DNA of 64,000 nucleotides, taken from G965116155 sp965116155 (GTDB taxonomy: Bacteria; Bdellovibrionota; Bdellovibrionia; Bdellovibrionales; UBA1609). The first letter of the stretch is position 1, and every line of letters begins with the position of its first letter. Below, one piece after another: positions 41,922 through 50,868 of this stretch. The stretch lies in the NCBI GenBank assembly GCA_965116155.1, contig OZ220488.1:124001-188000 (forward strand). The letters run 5' to 3'. Position numbers and translations under genes: made by a program. Under the pieces are notes generated by a model. It saw only the letters and a program-made list of their open reading frames with translations, had not been told where the DNA came from and searched no databases.

Positions 41922-43115
41922 TTACTTCTTTTTAAACATTTGAGGTGCTGCAGCCTCGTCGTCTCCAGAGTCGCTTTCTGCAAAGAACAAGTGCTTCACT
42001 ACACCTGCGTCATCTACTATCACAGCCGAGAAACCATACAATAGCAGGCTCACTTTAGTTTTCATATCTGTAGTTCTAAGAATAGCTCTGGTTTTATAGA
42101 GCTCATTAAAGTCTGAGTCCCACTCTTTTGCTGCTACATGGAAAGGCACAGCAGCTAGGCTGAGGTGTTGTAAAGGATTTGGAGCTTGCGCCATTCGCAT
42201 TGCTTCTCTTGCCAAGCAATGCACACTTGCAAAAAGCCCGTGATCCCCCTCAAGAGGTGTGTCCTCATAGGTGTAGCCTGCCTTTTTGCATATTTTGAAA
42301 ATACCACCGCTCTCTCTGTGGGCTCTAATTTTTTTGAGCAATGCTTCAACGCCTGTCTCTACTGCGCTTGCAGTTGGCATCATAGCGGCTATGCTTTTTT
42401 CAGTATGTACGGGCATCCATTTTTTTTGCACCACGCCCGTTTTGCTGCTGTAATCCCAATTGTATCCCACTCTAGTGGCCTCATACTGCAGCTCAGCGTG
42501 GTTTTTTATAATGTCGCCGACATTTAGGAACGGCAACTGGTCGTGACCTTTTACAACAAAGGTGTCATTGCCGGCGCCACCAACAAGCACATTGCGTCCT
42601 GTGCCGCCATTTAGAACGTCGTCACCCTTGCTGCCCACAAGGCTATCGTTGCCTTGGCCGCCTTTTAGTACGTCGTTGTGTGACGAACCAAGTACAACGT
42701 CATTTCCCTTGCCTGCAATTATAGTCAAGCCTGCATGGGCCTTTGTGGCAGTGATGTAGTCATGGCCTTTTGTACCAACAAACATCTTATCGCTTTTGGG
42801 AACCATGAGATCAAAAAGGTCCTTATTAGCGAGTCTGGGATCTGCTCCAAGTACAAGGGGAGTGCCCTCATTACGCTCCTCAACCTTATAGCGATCCGCA
42901 ATGAACACATGCTGCACCACGTGCTGCAAAGTGGGTGCAACAAAATCCTGTAACCCCATAATGGGGCTGAGGGCAGTGTTAGTTGAAGAGGTGCTGCTCT
43001 CACTTTCACTGTTTGGGTCTTGCTCTGCAAGTGCCTTTGTCGCCGGCACAGCTAGGGCCCCTAGCCCCACGAGCAAAGTAACCGTTAATAATATATTCTT
43101 AAACCTTGATGTCAT
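41922..43115 (-). CDS. Secreted protein with RTX (hemolysin-type calcium-binding) repeats
   Basis: 397 residues from ATG 43115. A Sec-type signal (ILLTVTLLVGLGALAVPATKALA-EQ) precedes a Ser-rich spacer. Around residues 110-195 there are five to six nonapeptide repeats (GGQGNDSLVGSKGDDVLNGGTGRNVLVGGAGNDTFVV), which bind Ca2+ as a beta-roll. The C-terminal 190 residues contain two or three cysteines and no known domain. RTX proteins usually leave by type I secretion without an N-terminal signal, so this combination is unusual and suggests a periplasmic or surface role. The CDS stop is directly followed by a repeat element. Confidence 0.82.
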   Translation of the reverse strand: MTSRFKNILLTVTLLVGLGALAVPATKALAEQDPNSESESSTSSTNTALSPIMGLQDFVAPTLQHVVQHVFIADRYKVEERNEGTPLVLGADPRLANKDLFDLMVPKSDKMFVGTKGHDYITATKAHAGLTIIAGKGNDVVLGSSHNDVLKGGQGNDSLVGSKGDDVLNGGTGRNVLVGGAGNDTFVVKGHDQLPFLNVGDIIKNHAELQYEATRVGYNWDYSSKTGVVQKKWMPVHTEKSIAAMMPTASAVETGVEALLKKIRAHRESGGIFKICKKAGYTYEDTPLEGDHGLFASVHCLAREAMRMAQAPNPLQHLSLAAVPFHVAAKEWDSDFNELYKTRAILRTTDMKTKVSLLLYGFSAVIVDDAGVVKHLFFAESDSGDDEAAAPQMFKKK

Positions 43116-43258
43116 CGCGTATACCCCCACAGGTTAGTTAGTTAATTAAATTTTTATATTTTTGTTAAAAAACAGCGCACAGATCCGCTAGACTCCCAAA
43201 TTGCTTTCCATGCCACTTACAATACCTACGGCTAGTACTAAGCAGAACTTTAGTCTTA

Positions 43259-43561
43259 TTAGAGTGCTAGCCCAATATCCTGGGACAAAGCGGCGGCGCA
43301 CTGATAGCCCCAACGGGGCGGCCATCAGGGTGCCAAGCGTCCCACAGGATATTGGGCGGCCTATAAGGCTACTATGAGCCTGTAGCGATAGGCGAAAGCC
43401 TATCGCGACCGCACTGTCGTCAAAGTTCTGTGCATTGAGCAAACTCAAAGCTAGAGTGCTAGCCCAATATCCTGGGACAAAGCGGCGGCGCACTGATAGC
43501 CCCAACGGGGCGGCCATCAGGGAGACTGCGTTTAGCCCAGAGCATATGGCTAGCGCTCTAA
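43259..43561. repeat. Two tandem palindromic elements, the second chimeric
   Basis: 43260-43330 and 43452-43522 are a 71-bp direct repeat: TAGAGTGCTAG, arm CCCAATATCCTGGG, tip CTGATAGCCCC / GGGGCGGCCATCAG. The first copy closes with the matching arm CCCACAGGATATTGGG and a tail with a GCGATAGGC-GAAA-GCCTATCGC hairpin. The second copy instead ends with CCCAGAGCATATGG and CTAGCGCTCTAA, the right half of a different subtype, so its outer arms do not pair. Confidence 0.9.
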
Positions 43562-44218
43562 ATTTACTCGGCAAATGGGTAGGTTTTGGTTTTTAAAAAT
43601 GGTTTCAAAGTGAGTCAAAAAATCTCTCCTCGACAAAGGGTCCTTATGCCAGTCATGGCTAATGTGGGTTACCTTATAAGGCGATGCCTTTGCGGCGTGG
43701 AGCATGCTGGCAAAGTAATCCGCACTGTCGGTTTTAATGCATATAGAGCTATTGGGTCTTTGCAAAGGCCACAGGCTTTTAAAAAACCCTGCGTCCAAAA
43801 GCTGATGCTTTTTGTGCCTGCGTTTGGGCCATGGGTCAGGGAAGTAAATAAAAACATCGTTCAGCTCTTGCGGCGCAAAAATTCTATCTAAAAACCGCGC
43901 ATCAAAACGCAGCATGTGGGCGTTTTTGCTGCCTTGCGTATTATGCGCTAAACTTTGCACGAGCTGCGCGCGCCTAGCGCTTTGGGCAAGGGGTTTAAGC
44001 TTGCGCTCAATACCCAAAGTCAGCCTTGTAGGATGCTGTGTGGCACGGTGTAAAAAAAACCCGCCATTACCGGTGCCGATTTCTAAATCTAAAGCCGTGT
44101 CCTTTGCTGCGCCAAAGGCTTTTTTGCGCCACGTGCCCTTAAGGGCTTGGGCCTTGTCTTCGGGTGTAAAAAAACCCTTTGCCTCTAGCTCACGCAAAGA
44201 CACAACATAAGGGTTCAC
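43550..44218 (-). CDS. trmB: tRNA (guanine-N7-)-methyltransferase
   Basis: About 222 residues from GTG 44218, which has TAAGG eight bases upstream; longer forms starting at ATG 44290 or 44296 would overlap the previous gene and a hairpin. The SAM-binding motif LDLEIGTGNGGFFLHRA and the TrmB signature FIYFPDPWPKRRHKKHQLL are present, with KTDSADYFASML further on. TrmB methylates G46 in tRNA variable loops. The end N-L-E-R-stop is encoded by TTTAGAGCGCTAG, the terminal repeat of the neighbouring element. Confidence 0.9.
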   Translation of the reverse strand: MNPYVVSLRELEAKGFFTPEDKAQALKGTWRKKAFGAAKDTALDLEIGTGNGGFFLHRATQHPTRLTLGIERKLKPLAQSARRAQLVQSLAHNTQGSKNAHMLRFDARFLDRIFAPQELNDVFIYFPDPWPKRRHKKHQLLDAGFFKSLWPLQRPNSSICIKTDSADYFASMLHAAKASPYKVTHISHDWHKDPLSRRDFLTHFETIFKNQNLPICRVNLER

Positions 44219-44236
44219 TGTGGGCCTTAAAGTGCC

Positions 44237-44262
44237 AAAGGCAGCCAAGCGCGGCTGCCTTT
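44237..44262. terminator. GC-rich hairpin between a secreted-protein gene and trmB
   Basis: GGCAGCC (44240-44246) pairs with GGCTGCC (44253-44259), extended by AAA/TTT. On plus it is followed by T6; on minus it lies 9 bases after the stop of the secreted-protein gene and is followed by only TTTGG. It can act as a bidirectional or partial terminator limiting read-through into trmB. Confidence 0.55.
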
Positions 44263-44270
44263 TTTCTAAA

Positions 44271-45857
44271 CTACCAGCGGCCGGTACCATTACCATTATA
44301 AGTGCGGGGTCTTCCAGTAGTGGAATAATTGGTGCCCCCTCCCACACGAGCTCTATTAGAGCCGCCCGTTTGCGGCAGATGCCTTAATTGATTCCCCAGA
44401 GGCTGAGCTGCTTGGTGTTGCTGCCACGGCTGTCTGGGTGGAAGTGCAGGTCCATGCATAGGGCCGTTCGCAGTACCTAATCCTGCTGCTGGGTAGTGGG
44501 CTGCTGGGTAGCTAGGCACTGGCGCAGTAGTGAGTGGCATATTGCCTTGCATATTGCCTCCTAATAAAGGGGCGCCTAATTGAGGGCGCGCGCCGCCTAA
44601 AATGTTGCTCTCACTAAAGATGCTGTAAACGGGTTTTTGTCTTATGGCAACGTATGCTTGTGGATTTTGCACGATGGCTCTAAAGTGTTGATCCACAAGC
44701 CCGCGGAACTCTGCTATGAGCGCTCTTGCAGCATTGGGGTGTTGGTCGTAGTAGGCTTGGGCGATGTGCCCTGCGCGCTGGTTGATCCAATTTGAGGCTT
44801 TTACGATATAGCCTTGCAGGCAAAGCGTGTTTTGGGGGCCAGCAATTCCTGAGCCGTTGGGGAGTGCTGACTGCGTGCCGCATTGGGTGGCGGCTTTAAG
44901 CATATAGCCATCGAGCTCTTGCTTAAATATTTGGTGCTCTATTTGTGCGGCGTAGGCTTTTGGCAGCTTGCCGTCTATTTTATCCTTAAAGCGGTTAAGC
45001 TCTGTGAGGGCATCTTCGCGCACTTCAGGGTCACGGCTTTGCCCCATTTTAAAAAGGCGGCTTGCGATGTGTTTTTTAAACAAGCGGGCGCGTTTTTCTT
45101 TGTCTTCTTCGGCGAGGACTTTAGTTTTCCATAGGCAATCTAGCTCGCCCTCTAGATCCAGGTCTTCGCCTTTTTCGTCCTTTTTGCAAGCTGCTACCGC
45201 CGCTGCGAGCGTTTTTTGGGCTTCTAATTTTTTCAAATCCTGCTTAGCTGTTTCACTTAGACGCTCCAGTATCGCACTATGAATGCTTTTAAGGTCTTGT
45301 AATTGTTTCTGGCTTATAGGGAAGCTAGCAAGGTTGGGGTCATCACCACAATCGGAACAAGACGGCCTGTTAATTCCAGTGATGTTGATGGAAGATGTTG
45401 TGATTTTAAAATCTGATCCACTGTACTCGTTCATGCATTTTTGTTTGAGTTCCTGCCAGTTCATGCTGTTGTATTCCTCAGTCTGCTTCTCTTGCCATTG
45501 GGCAAAATCAGCACTATTATCTTGGCATATTTTAAGTATGTCTTTTTTCCTCTGCTCTGCATCATAAGGCGTGCCTGTGAGGTCTTGTAGTTTTGTGGTG
45601 CTTTTGGTTTTGGTAACTTTATATTTCATGCTGCGAAAGGTGATTGTGCAACCTTGGCTTCCATCAATACAGGTGTTAATACCGTTTTTTACAGCGCTTA
45701 TTATTTCGTTTTCTATGTCCTTTGCATCCTCTGAGGCTTGGTGCAGGCTGTGGACTACGTCTTTTTTAGACCCATTTCCCAACCAGCTCGAGCTGGCCCC
45801 TAAGGCCAAAAACAGCAGCGCTGTTAAAATATACTGTTTTCCGTTTTGCAGCCCCAT
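44271..45857 (-). CDS. Exported protein of unknown function
   Basis: 528 residues with an N-terminal hydrophobic segment (YILTALLFLALGASSSWLG). The middle is helical and charged, with several cysteines (CIDGSQGC, CSDCGDD, CKKDEKGED). The C-terminal 130 residues are Pro/Gly/Asn/Gln-rich low complexity. A GGGGGG stretch lies about ten bases before the ATG. I do not recognise a domain. Its general look (export signal plus cysteine pairs) recalls the large cysteine-rich protein at 15.4 kb, but no homology is evident by eye. Confidence 0.65.
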   Translation of the reverse strand: MGLQNGKQYILTALLFLALGASSSWLGNGSKKDVVHSLHQASEDAKDIENEIISAVKNGINTCIDGSQGCTITFRSMKYKVTKTKSTTKLQDLTGTPYDAEQRKKDILKICQDNSADFAQWQEKQTEEYNSMNWQELKQKCMNEYSGSDFKITTSSINITGINRPSCSDCGDDPNLASFPISQKQLQDLKSIHSAILERLSETAKQDLKKLEAQKTLAAAVAACKKDEKGEDLDLEGELDCLWKTKVLAEEDKEKRARLFKKHIASRLFKMGQSRDPEVREDALTELNRFKDKIDGKLPKAYAAQIEHQIFKQELDGYMLKAATQCGTQSALPNGSGIAGPQNTLCLQGYIVKASNWINQRAGHIAQAYYDQHPNAARALIAEFRGLVDQHFRAIVQNPQAYVAIRQKPVYSIFSESNILGGARPQLGAPLLGGNMQGNMPLTTAPVPSYPAAHYPAAGLGTANGPMHGPALPPRQPWQQHQAAQPLGNQLRHLPQTGGSNRARVGGGTNYSTTGRPRTYNGNGTGRW

Positions 45858-46074
45858 GGCATATCCCCCCAGTTAAAAATTACATGAACCTCTTTGGTCC
45901 TCCCCCACAAGCACTGCAACACCCAAGCCACCACCTGCTGCAGCACCTAAAAGCGCCACAAGCGCTTAATTTTAAAGGCTTTTCACCCCTACCCCGTAGG
46001 GCGCACCGTTTTGGCAAGTGTTTATATTTTGGTCAGCTGATTATTTTTGGACTACTGATTTGATCTAATACGCA

Positions 46075-46098
46075 AATCTGGCAGGTCAGGTCACGCCT
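46075..46098. repeat. 24-bp dispersed repeat holding the nusB stop
   Basis: Identical to 62887-62910 and containing TCTGGCAGGTCAGGTCACGC. On the minus strand it supplies the TGA stop of nusB (AAGGCGTGACC). Related stretches occur near 7.73 kb and, in reverse, near 21.99 kb. The rest of the 45858-46090 gap shows nothing I can name. Confidence 0.8.
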
Positions 46099-46594
46099 TG
46101 GGTGGAGCTTTTATTCTATCCAGTACCCCGTTTATGAACCCCGGGCTTTTGGAGTCAGAAAATTCCTTCCCCAACTCCAGCGCGGCATTAATAACCGCTC
46201 CCCTAGGCGTAGAAGTCCATAGCAACTCAAACACCCCTAAGCGCAAAATGCTAACATCTATCAAGCTTAAGCGCTCTAAAGACCAATTGTCGCAGTACCG
46301 CTCCAGCCAAGTGTTGATCTCTTGCCGATGCTCCCACACGCCCTGGCAAAGCTTAAAAGCCTTCCTCGGAGACGCAGCCTTGGGATTAAAGCCCGCCTGC
46401 TTGCAAAACTCTCCCCACATTTTTTGCAGTTGCATAATATCTGGCGCCTTGGAAAATTCGTTTTGGTACAAAAACTGCACCCCCATGGCGCGTGCCTTGG
46501 CCAATGGGTGGCAAGAGGGCGCCATGGCTTCGGCTAGCGGTTTTGTCAAAGGCGCACCGGCACGGTTTGGTGTAATGGAATTTAAAACACTCAC
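46091..46594 (-). CDS. nusB: Transcription antitermination factor NusB
   Basis: About 167 residues from GTG 46594; an ATG at 46525 is the alternative, and the open frame extends upstream into the zinc-ribbon gene. The helical NusB pattern is clear: KARAMGVQFLYQNEF, then WSLERLSLIDVSILRLGVFELLWTSTPRGAVINAALELGKEFSDSKSPGFINGVLDRI, the conserved C-terminal block. NusB binds boxA RNA with NusE to support rRNA transcription. The gene starts about 10 bases after the zinc-ribbon gene stop. Confidence 0.92.
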   Translation of the reverse strand: MSVLNSITPNRAGAPLTKPLAEAMAPSCHPLAKARAMGVQFLYQNEFSKAPDIMQLQKMWGEFCKQAGFNPKAASPRKAFKLCQGVWEHRQEINTWLERYCDNWSLERLSLIDVSILRLGVFELLWTSTPRGAVINAALELGKEFSDSKSPGFINGVLDRIKAPPKA

Positions 46595-46604
46595 CAGAAG
46601 AGTT

Positions 46605-47693
46605 TTAGTGGATTTGCATAAGTAACACAAGGTCGCTTTTTTGCTGCACAAAATCTGCAGACTTTAAAATCTGCAGCGGCCCGCTCAAAGTGTGTTCAGC
46701 CGCAACCGGGGGCAAAATGGGCATAAAATCCTCTACCCACAGGGTGTTGACCTGCGTGAGGTCGAGCGGGATGTGCACAATTTTTTTCACCCCTTGGTTT
46801 AAATTAGGGCTGTAAAGATTAGCACTTAATGCAATATTAAGGGCTTTTTTGTTCGTGCTAGAAGATATATTTAAAAAAATACCATACGCCGCCCCGCCAT
46901 TAGCATGCGCTCCACCCGCTCCATGCTGCTCCCCGCCTTGCAAAAACCTTAGCCTTAAATCCTTACCCCGCTGCAAAGAGGCCTCTACAATCGAACCCAA
47001 CAGCCGCCCCCTAGTGGCAAGAGCGGTGCTGTTAAAACCATAAGCCCTGGCACCACGGGTTAAGATTTCACGAGCCGTCTCGATGTAGCTCCAAAACATC
47101 CGGCTCTGTGCGTTCGTGATTTCCAGCCAGCGGATTTGGACCTGCTTTATTGTTTGGAACTGCGCCTGCTCGGGCTTAATGGGCACAGCCGCACCGCTTG
47201 CAGCAGTTTTAGGCGCCACTGTGGGTGTTGCTTTTGTGTTTTCTGCCAGAGCGTTTGTGGCCTTGTTGGGGTTTGCTAGGGGCTTACTTTTTTGGGGGGA
47301 GGCAGTAGCAGAGGCTAGGGCTCTTGTTGGAGAGGTGGAGGTATTGCGCTTTTGGTCGATTTTTTGCGGCTGGTTTTTTTGCGCTGGGGCCTTTTGTGGC
47401 TGGTTTTTTTGTGCTTGGGTGAGGCTAGGGCTGGGTTCGATCGATCTTAAATGGAGCTCTGCCTTTTGGTTGAGGGAGAGGGTTTTAGGTGGCGCGCTGC
47501 TAATTTTGTGTAAAATGCCCAAAAACACGAGCGCGCTTAGGGCTCCGCATAAAAAAAGCGGCATAAACTGCATATTGATCAGTGGTTTTTTGGGCGTGTA
47601 GCCCTCTAACCTAAAGCCACACTGGGCACAATAGATATCCTCTGGCTGCTCAAAATGACACTGGGGGCAAACTTTAATAGACAAGGCCCGCAA
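46605..47693 (-). CDS. Zinc-ribbon membrane protein of unknown function
   Basis: 362 residues from TTG. An N-terminal zinc ribbon (CPQCHFEQPEDIYCAQCGF) is followed by one TM (about 45-63, FMPLFLCGALSALVFLGIL). A Lys/Pro/Ala/Gln-rich linker of about 110 residues with PQKAPAQKNQPQK repeats leads to a C-terminal domain of about 180 residues that would be periplasmic. Zinc-ribbon plus single-TM proteins are common with regulatory or envelope roles; this one I cannot place. It precedes nusB in the same direction. Confidence 0.68.
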   Translation of the reverse strand: MRALSIKVCPQCHFEQPEDIYCAQCGFRLEGYTPKKPLINMQFMPLFLCGALSALVFLGILHKISSAPPKTLSLNQKAELHLRSIEPSPSLTQAQKNQPQKAPAQKNQPQKIDQKRNTSTSPTRALASATASPQKSKPLANPNKATNALAENTKATPTVAPKTAASGAAVPIKPEQAQFQTIKQVQIRWLEITNAQSRMFWSYIETAREILTRGARAYGFNSTALATRGRLLGSIVEASLQRGKDLRLRFLQGGEQHGAGGAHANGGAAYGIFLNISSSTNKKALNIALSANLYSPNLNQGVKKIVHIPLDLTQVNTLWVEDFMPILPPVAAEHTLSGPLQILKSADFVQQKSDLVLLMQIH

Positions 47694-47768
47694 CCCCCCG
47701 TATTTGTCGCCTAGGGCTCATTTAGGCGACACCCGCTTTTTATTGTACCAAGGGAACCTTGGCTTGGT

Positions 47769-47800
47769 GCAAGTGCCCCACCCTTGGGGGCTTGCGTTTT
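47769..47800 (+). terminator. Weak hairpin upstream of the 47.9 kb gene
   Basis: GCAAGTGCCCC pairs with GGGGGCTTGC (one bulge), followed by GTTTTG. It lies in the divergent gap between the zinc-ribbon gene and the next gene, so its role as a terminator is doubtful. Confidence 0.3.
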
Positions 47801-47870
47801 GTGGTGCTAAGGTGCTTTTATTGGGCCTAAGTATTAAAGTACTAAACTATTAAAGGGGGGGGGGAGAGCT

Positions 47871-49172
47871 ATGCTTACGTCTAAAGACACCCTCGCGGTG
47901 TGTGGGGAGGTGTTTTCAAAAGGCTATGTGAATGGCCTTATTGACTGCGCTAAGGCAGCAGGCGCTAAGGTGCTGTGCTCCACAGTAGGGCGCAGGGATG
48001 GTCCAGAAGCAGCGCTAAGGCCCTTGAGTGATGAGGAGCTTAATGCTGCACCACACAGCATAATCAACGTGCCCCTAGAGGCTGGATTTGGGGAGTTTAG
48101 GGATAAAAGCTCCACAGGCATAACAGACAAGCTCAAGACCCTTACAATGCGCAATTGGGATTCGGCAGAAATAGCAGACCCCGCATGGGTTGAGCAATTG
48201 CGTCTTGATGCACAGGTGGATTTTAAGCGCCGCCTGCGCTTGTGGGCGGACCAGGTTTTGGGCGCCGTTCCATCACAAGGGGGCAGGCTTATTGTGGTGC
48301 ACACTATGGCGGGAGGTTTTTTTAGGTCGCGCGTTTTGTGGGCCTTGGCGAACCGCGTTTTTAAGGGCGTTGGCACGCGGTATTTAAGCTCGCGCGTATT
48401 TTGGCAAAGCCCTTTGGGCAAACTGTGCGAGAAGAACTTTTTAGAAGTAAGCGCCTACAGTTTTGAGCATTTGATAAACGCTGTAGAGCAGGCCAAGCAA
48501 GCAAAAAATCGGACCCTCCCCACACAGTACTGGGCCTATGGTTACCATGGGTGCGAGTGTTTGGTGCAAGGCGATTACCAGTGGCAGTCTTATGCGCCTT
48601 ATTTGCAAGGCTGGGCCAAGTTGGAGCTAGAGCAAATCGCCACCCGCGCGCAAGAGCAAGGCCGCGCAGTTACGGTGTTTAATGTGCCAGAGATTTTAAG
48701 CCAAAGCTCCAGCGTGTTTTTGGGTGTAGAGGTGGGCTTATACGCTTTGCTGGGGGCTTTGCAAAAAGAGGGCTGTAGTACGGCATGGCTCGAGCGCCAA
48801 TTGGCTAAGTGGTTACTGCCTGGGCGCGGCATGGCGGATATTCAGCCTCTGGTGCAAGGCTATTTGGATTATGCTTTAAAAAATGGCTTTGGTGACAAAA
48901 GCACATGGCCGCACCACAATGCCCGCAGGCAGATGCAAAAAATGCAACAAAGCGTTAAGGCTTTGATGGACCTGCATAAAGATGCAAAACACTCAGCTTG
49001 CGAATTTTTAAGTGACTTAGTTGTAGGAGCTTGCGGTCACATAATGAGTGGGCATAAAATCCCACGCCCCCCCCAAAAAAAACCTATAGAGTGGATCGGC
49101 CACAAAGAGGTGGCACAAAGGGTCTGCCATGCCTTGCAAGAACAGGGCAGACAAAAGGAGATAAGCTTATGA
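47871..49172 (+). CDS. Unassigned cytosolic protein, possibly Rossmann-fold
   Basis: 433 residues, ATG preceded by GGGGAG. The N-terminal part, DTLAVCGEVFSKGYVNGLIDCAKAAGAKVLCSTVGRRDG, has the alternating beta-alpha look of a Rossmann-type nucleotide fold but lacks a clean GxGxxG. Later blocks LIVVHTMAGGFFRSRVLWALANRVFKGVGTRYLSSRVFWQS and YWAYGYHGCECLVQGDYQWQSYAPYLQGWAKLELE look strongly constrained. No signal or TM. It overlaps the FAH gene as ATGA and probably shares a transcript with it and rph. A reductase is a plausible guess only. Confidence 0.65.
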   Translation: MLTSKDTLAVCGEVFSKGYVNGLIDCAKAAGAKVLCSTVGRRDGPEAALRPLSDEELNAAPHSIINVPLEAGFGEFRDKSSTGITDKLKTLTMRNWDSAEIADPAWVEQLRLDAQVDFKRRLRLWADQVLGAVPSQGGRLIVVHTMAGGFFRSRVLWALANRVFKGVGTRYLSSRVFWQSPLGKLCEKNFLEVSAYSFEHLINAVEQAKQAKNRTLPTQYWAYGYHGCECLVQGDYQWQSYAPYLQGWAKLELEQIATRAQEQGRAVTVFNVPEILSQSSSVFLGVEVGLYALLGALQKEGCSTAWLERQLAKWLLPGRGMADIQPLVQGYLDYALKNGFGDKSTWPHHNARRQMQKMQQSVKALMDLHKDAKHSACEFLSDLVVGACGHIMSGHKIPRPPQKKPIEWIGHKEVAQRVCHALQEQGRQKEISL

Positions 49173-50152
49173 AACTGGCTTCTTTAAAAAAGCCTTCACC
49201 CCATCGCGATGGAGCTTTGGTGGTGGTGTCGCGCGATAATAAGCGCGCGACAAGGGTGCCAAAGTCTTTGCCGCAGACGCTAAGAGAGGCTGTGGAGAAT
49301 TGGCAGCTCTGTGTAGACGCGTTAGAGTCTTTGTACAGCGATCTTAATAAGGGGCGCTTGACCGAGGGAGTGTTTGACGTGGATGCAGAAGACCTGCACT
49401 CGGCCTTGCCTCGCGCCTTTGCATGGGTGGATGCTTCGGCTTTTATTAACCACATTGTGCTGGTGCGTAAGTCGCGGGGCGCGGAGCCGCCTGAGGATCT
49501 CAAAACCCGCCCCCTTATGTACCAGGGTGGGGGGGATTATTTTTTAGACCCATTGGCGCCTATTCCGCAAGAGGACGCAGCGCATGGTACGGACTTTGAG
49601 GCCGAGGTGGGGGTGATTTTGGACGACGTTCCTATGGGCGTGGGGGCTGAAGAGGCTTTAAGTTACATTAGGCTCTTTGTGCTGGTAAACGATGTGTCGT
49701 TGCGTGGGCTTGTGCCTACTGAGCTTAAGCAGGGGTTTGGTTTTTTTCAGTCTAAGCCTCCTAGTGCGCTGTCGCCCTTTGCGTGCACAGCAGATGAGCT
49801 GGGAGAATTTTGGCGCAACGGAAAACTGCACCTGCCCTTGTTGGTGCGTTATAAGGGGCAAGAGTTTGGCAGAGCCAATGCGGGGGAGATGCATTTTCAC
49901 TTTGGTGAGCTTATAGCCCACGCGGCGCGCACGCGGCCTTTAAAGGCAGGCACTCTATTAGGGAGTGGCACGGTTTCTAACGAGGATACCAGTGCGGGCT
50001 GCTCTTGCTTGGCCGAAAAGCGCATGCTAGAGGTTTTAGCTCACGGCAAAGCCAGCACGCCCTTTATGCAAAAAGGCGATGTGGTGGAGATACAAATGCG
50101 CTTGCCTCAAGGTGAGGATATATTCGGCACCATTCGTCAGGAGGTAGATTAG
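49169..50152 (+). CDS. Fumarylacetoacetate hydrolase family protein
   Basis: 327 residues from ATG 49169 (AAAGGAG nine bases upstream; the longer open frame is rejected). FAH-fold features: TDFEAEVGVILDDVPMG holds the Glu-x-Glu metal ligands, VLVNDVSLRGLVPTELKQGFGFFQSKPPSALSPF the Asp and substrate region, and GTLLGSGTVSNEDTSAGCSCLAEKR the C-terminal catalytic block. This family hydrolyses C-C bonds in diketoacids, often in aromatic degradation; the exact substrate is unclear. Its stop overlaps the start of rph. Confidence 0.85.
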   Translation: MKLASLKKPSPHRDGALVVVSRDNKRATRVPKSLPQTLREAVENWQLCVDALESLYSDLNKGRLTEGVFDVDAEDLHSALPRAFAWVDASAFINHIVLVRKSRGAEPPEDLKTRPLMYQGGGDYFLDPLAPIPQEDAAHGTDFEAEVGVILDDVPMGVGAEEALSYIRLFVLVNDVSLRGLVPTELKQGFGFFQSKPPSALSPFACTADELGEFWRNGKLHLPLLVRYKGQEFGRANAGEMHFHFGELIAHAARTRPLKAGTLLGSGTVSNEDTSAGCSCLAEKRMLEVLAHGKASTPFMQKGDVVEIQMRLPQGEDIFGTIRQEVD

Positions 50153-50868
50153 TGACCCGCACTGATGGTAGAAAATGGGACGAGCTGCGCCCGGTGGAGC
50201 TCAAGGCGCATGTGGCGCGGCATGCTGAGGGCAGTGTTAAAATTCGTGCTGGCAACACGGTGGTTATGTGCACGGCCTCAGTGGAGGAGAGCGTGCCACG
50301 CTGGCTAAAAAGTGGCTCAGCGAAGTCGGGATGGGTGACGGCGGAGTACGCCATGCTGCCTCGCTCTACCAGCACGCGCATTAGCCGCGACCGCGCGGTG
50401 TCGGGAGGCAGGAGCCAGGAGATATCGCGACTCATAGGCCGGTCTTTGAGGTCGTGCGTGGATTTGTCGCTGCTAGGGGAGCGCAAGATCATTGTAGACT
50501 GCGATGTTTTGCAGGCCGATGGAGGCACGCGCACCTATGCCATTACGGGAGGCTTTGTGGCTTTGGCTTTGGCTGTGAGATTTTTGCAAAAAACAGGCAA
50601 AATCGAGCAAAGCCCTATTAAGGGTCAGGTGGCAGCGATTAGTGTGGGCTTAGGTTGTGATGGTGTACTGTTGGATTTAAACTACGACGAAGACTCCACC
50701 ACAGGCGTGGATATGAACTTTGTGCTCAACGACAAAAACCGGCTCATAGAGCTACAGGGCACGGCAGAAAGGGGAGACTTTTCGCACACAGAGCTTAATG
50801 ATATGCTTTCTGTCGCCACCAAGGCATGTGCGGAGCTGTTTGAAAAGCAGGTTAGAGTGCTAGCCTAA
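50152..50868 (+). CDS. rph: Ribonuclease PH
   Basis: 238 residues from GTG overlapping the FAH stop. The RNase PH signatures VTRTDGRKWDELRPV, GWVTAEYAMLPRSTSTRISRDR and DCDVLQADGGTRTYAITGG are all present, with RGDFSHTELNDML near the end. It is a phosphorolytic 3'-5' exoribonuclease that trims tRNA 3' ends. The final residues V-R-V-L-A-stop come from GTTAGAGTGCTAGCCTAA, the left terminal repeat of the next element. Confidence 0.96.
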   Translation: MTRTDGRKWDELRPVELKAHVARHAEGSVKIRAGNTVVMCTASVEESVPRWLKSGSAKSGWVTAEYAMLPRSTSTRISRDRAVSGGRSQEISRLIGRSLRSCVDLSLLGERKIIVDCDVLQADGGTRTYAITGGFVALALAVRFLQKTGKIEQSPIKGQVAAISVGLGCDGVLLDLNYDEDSTTGVDMNFVLNDKNRLIELQGTAERGDFSHTELNDMLSVATKACAELFEKQVRVLA

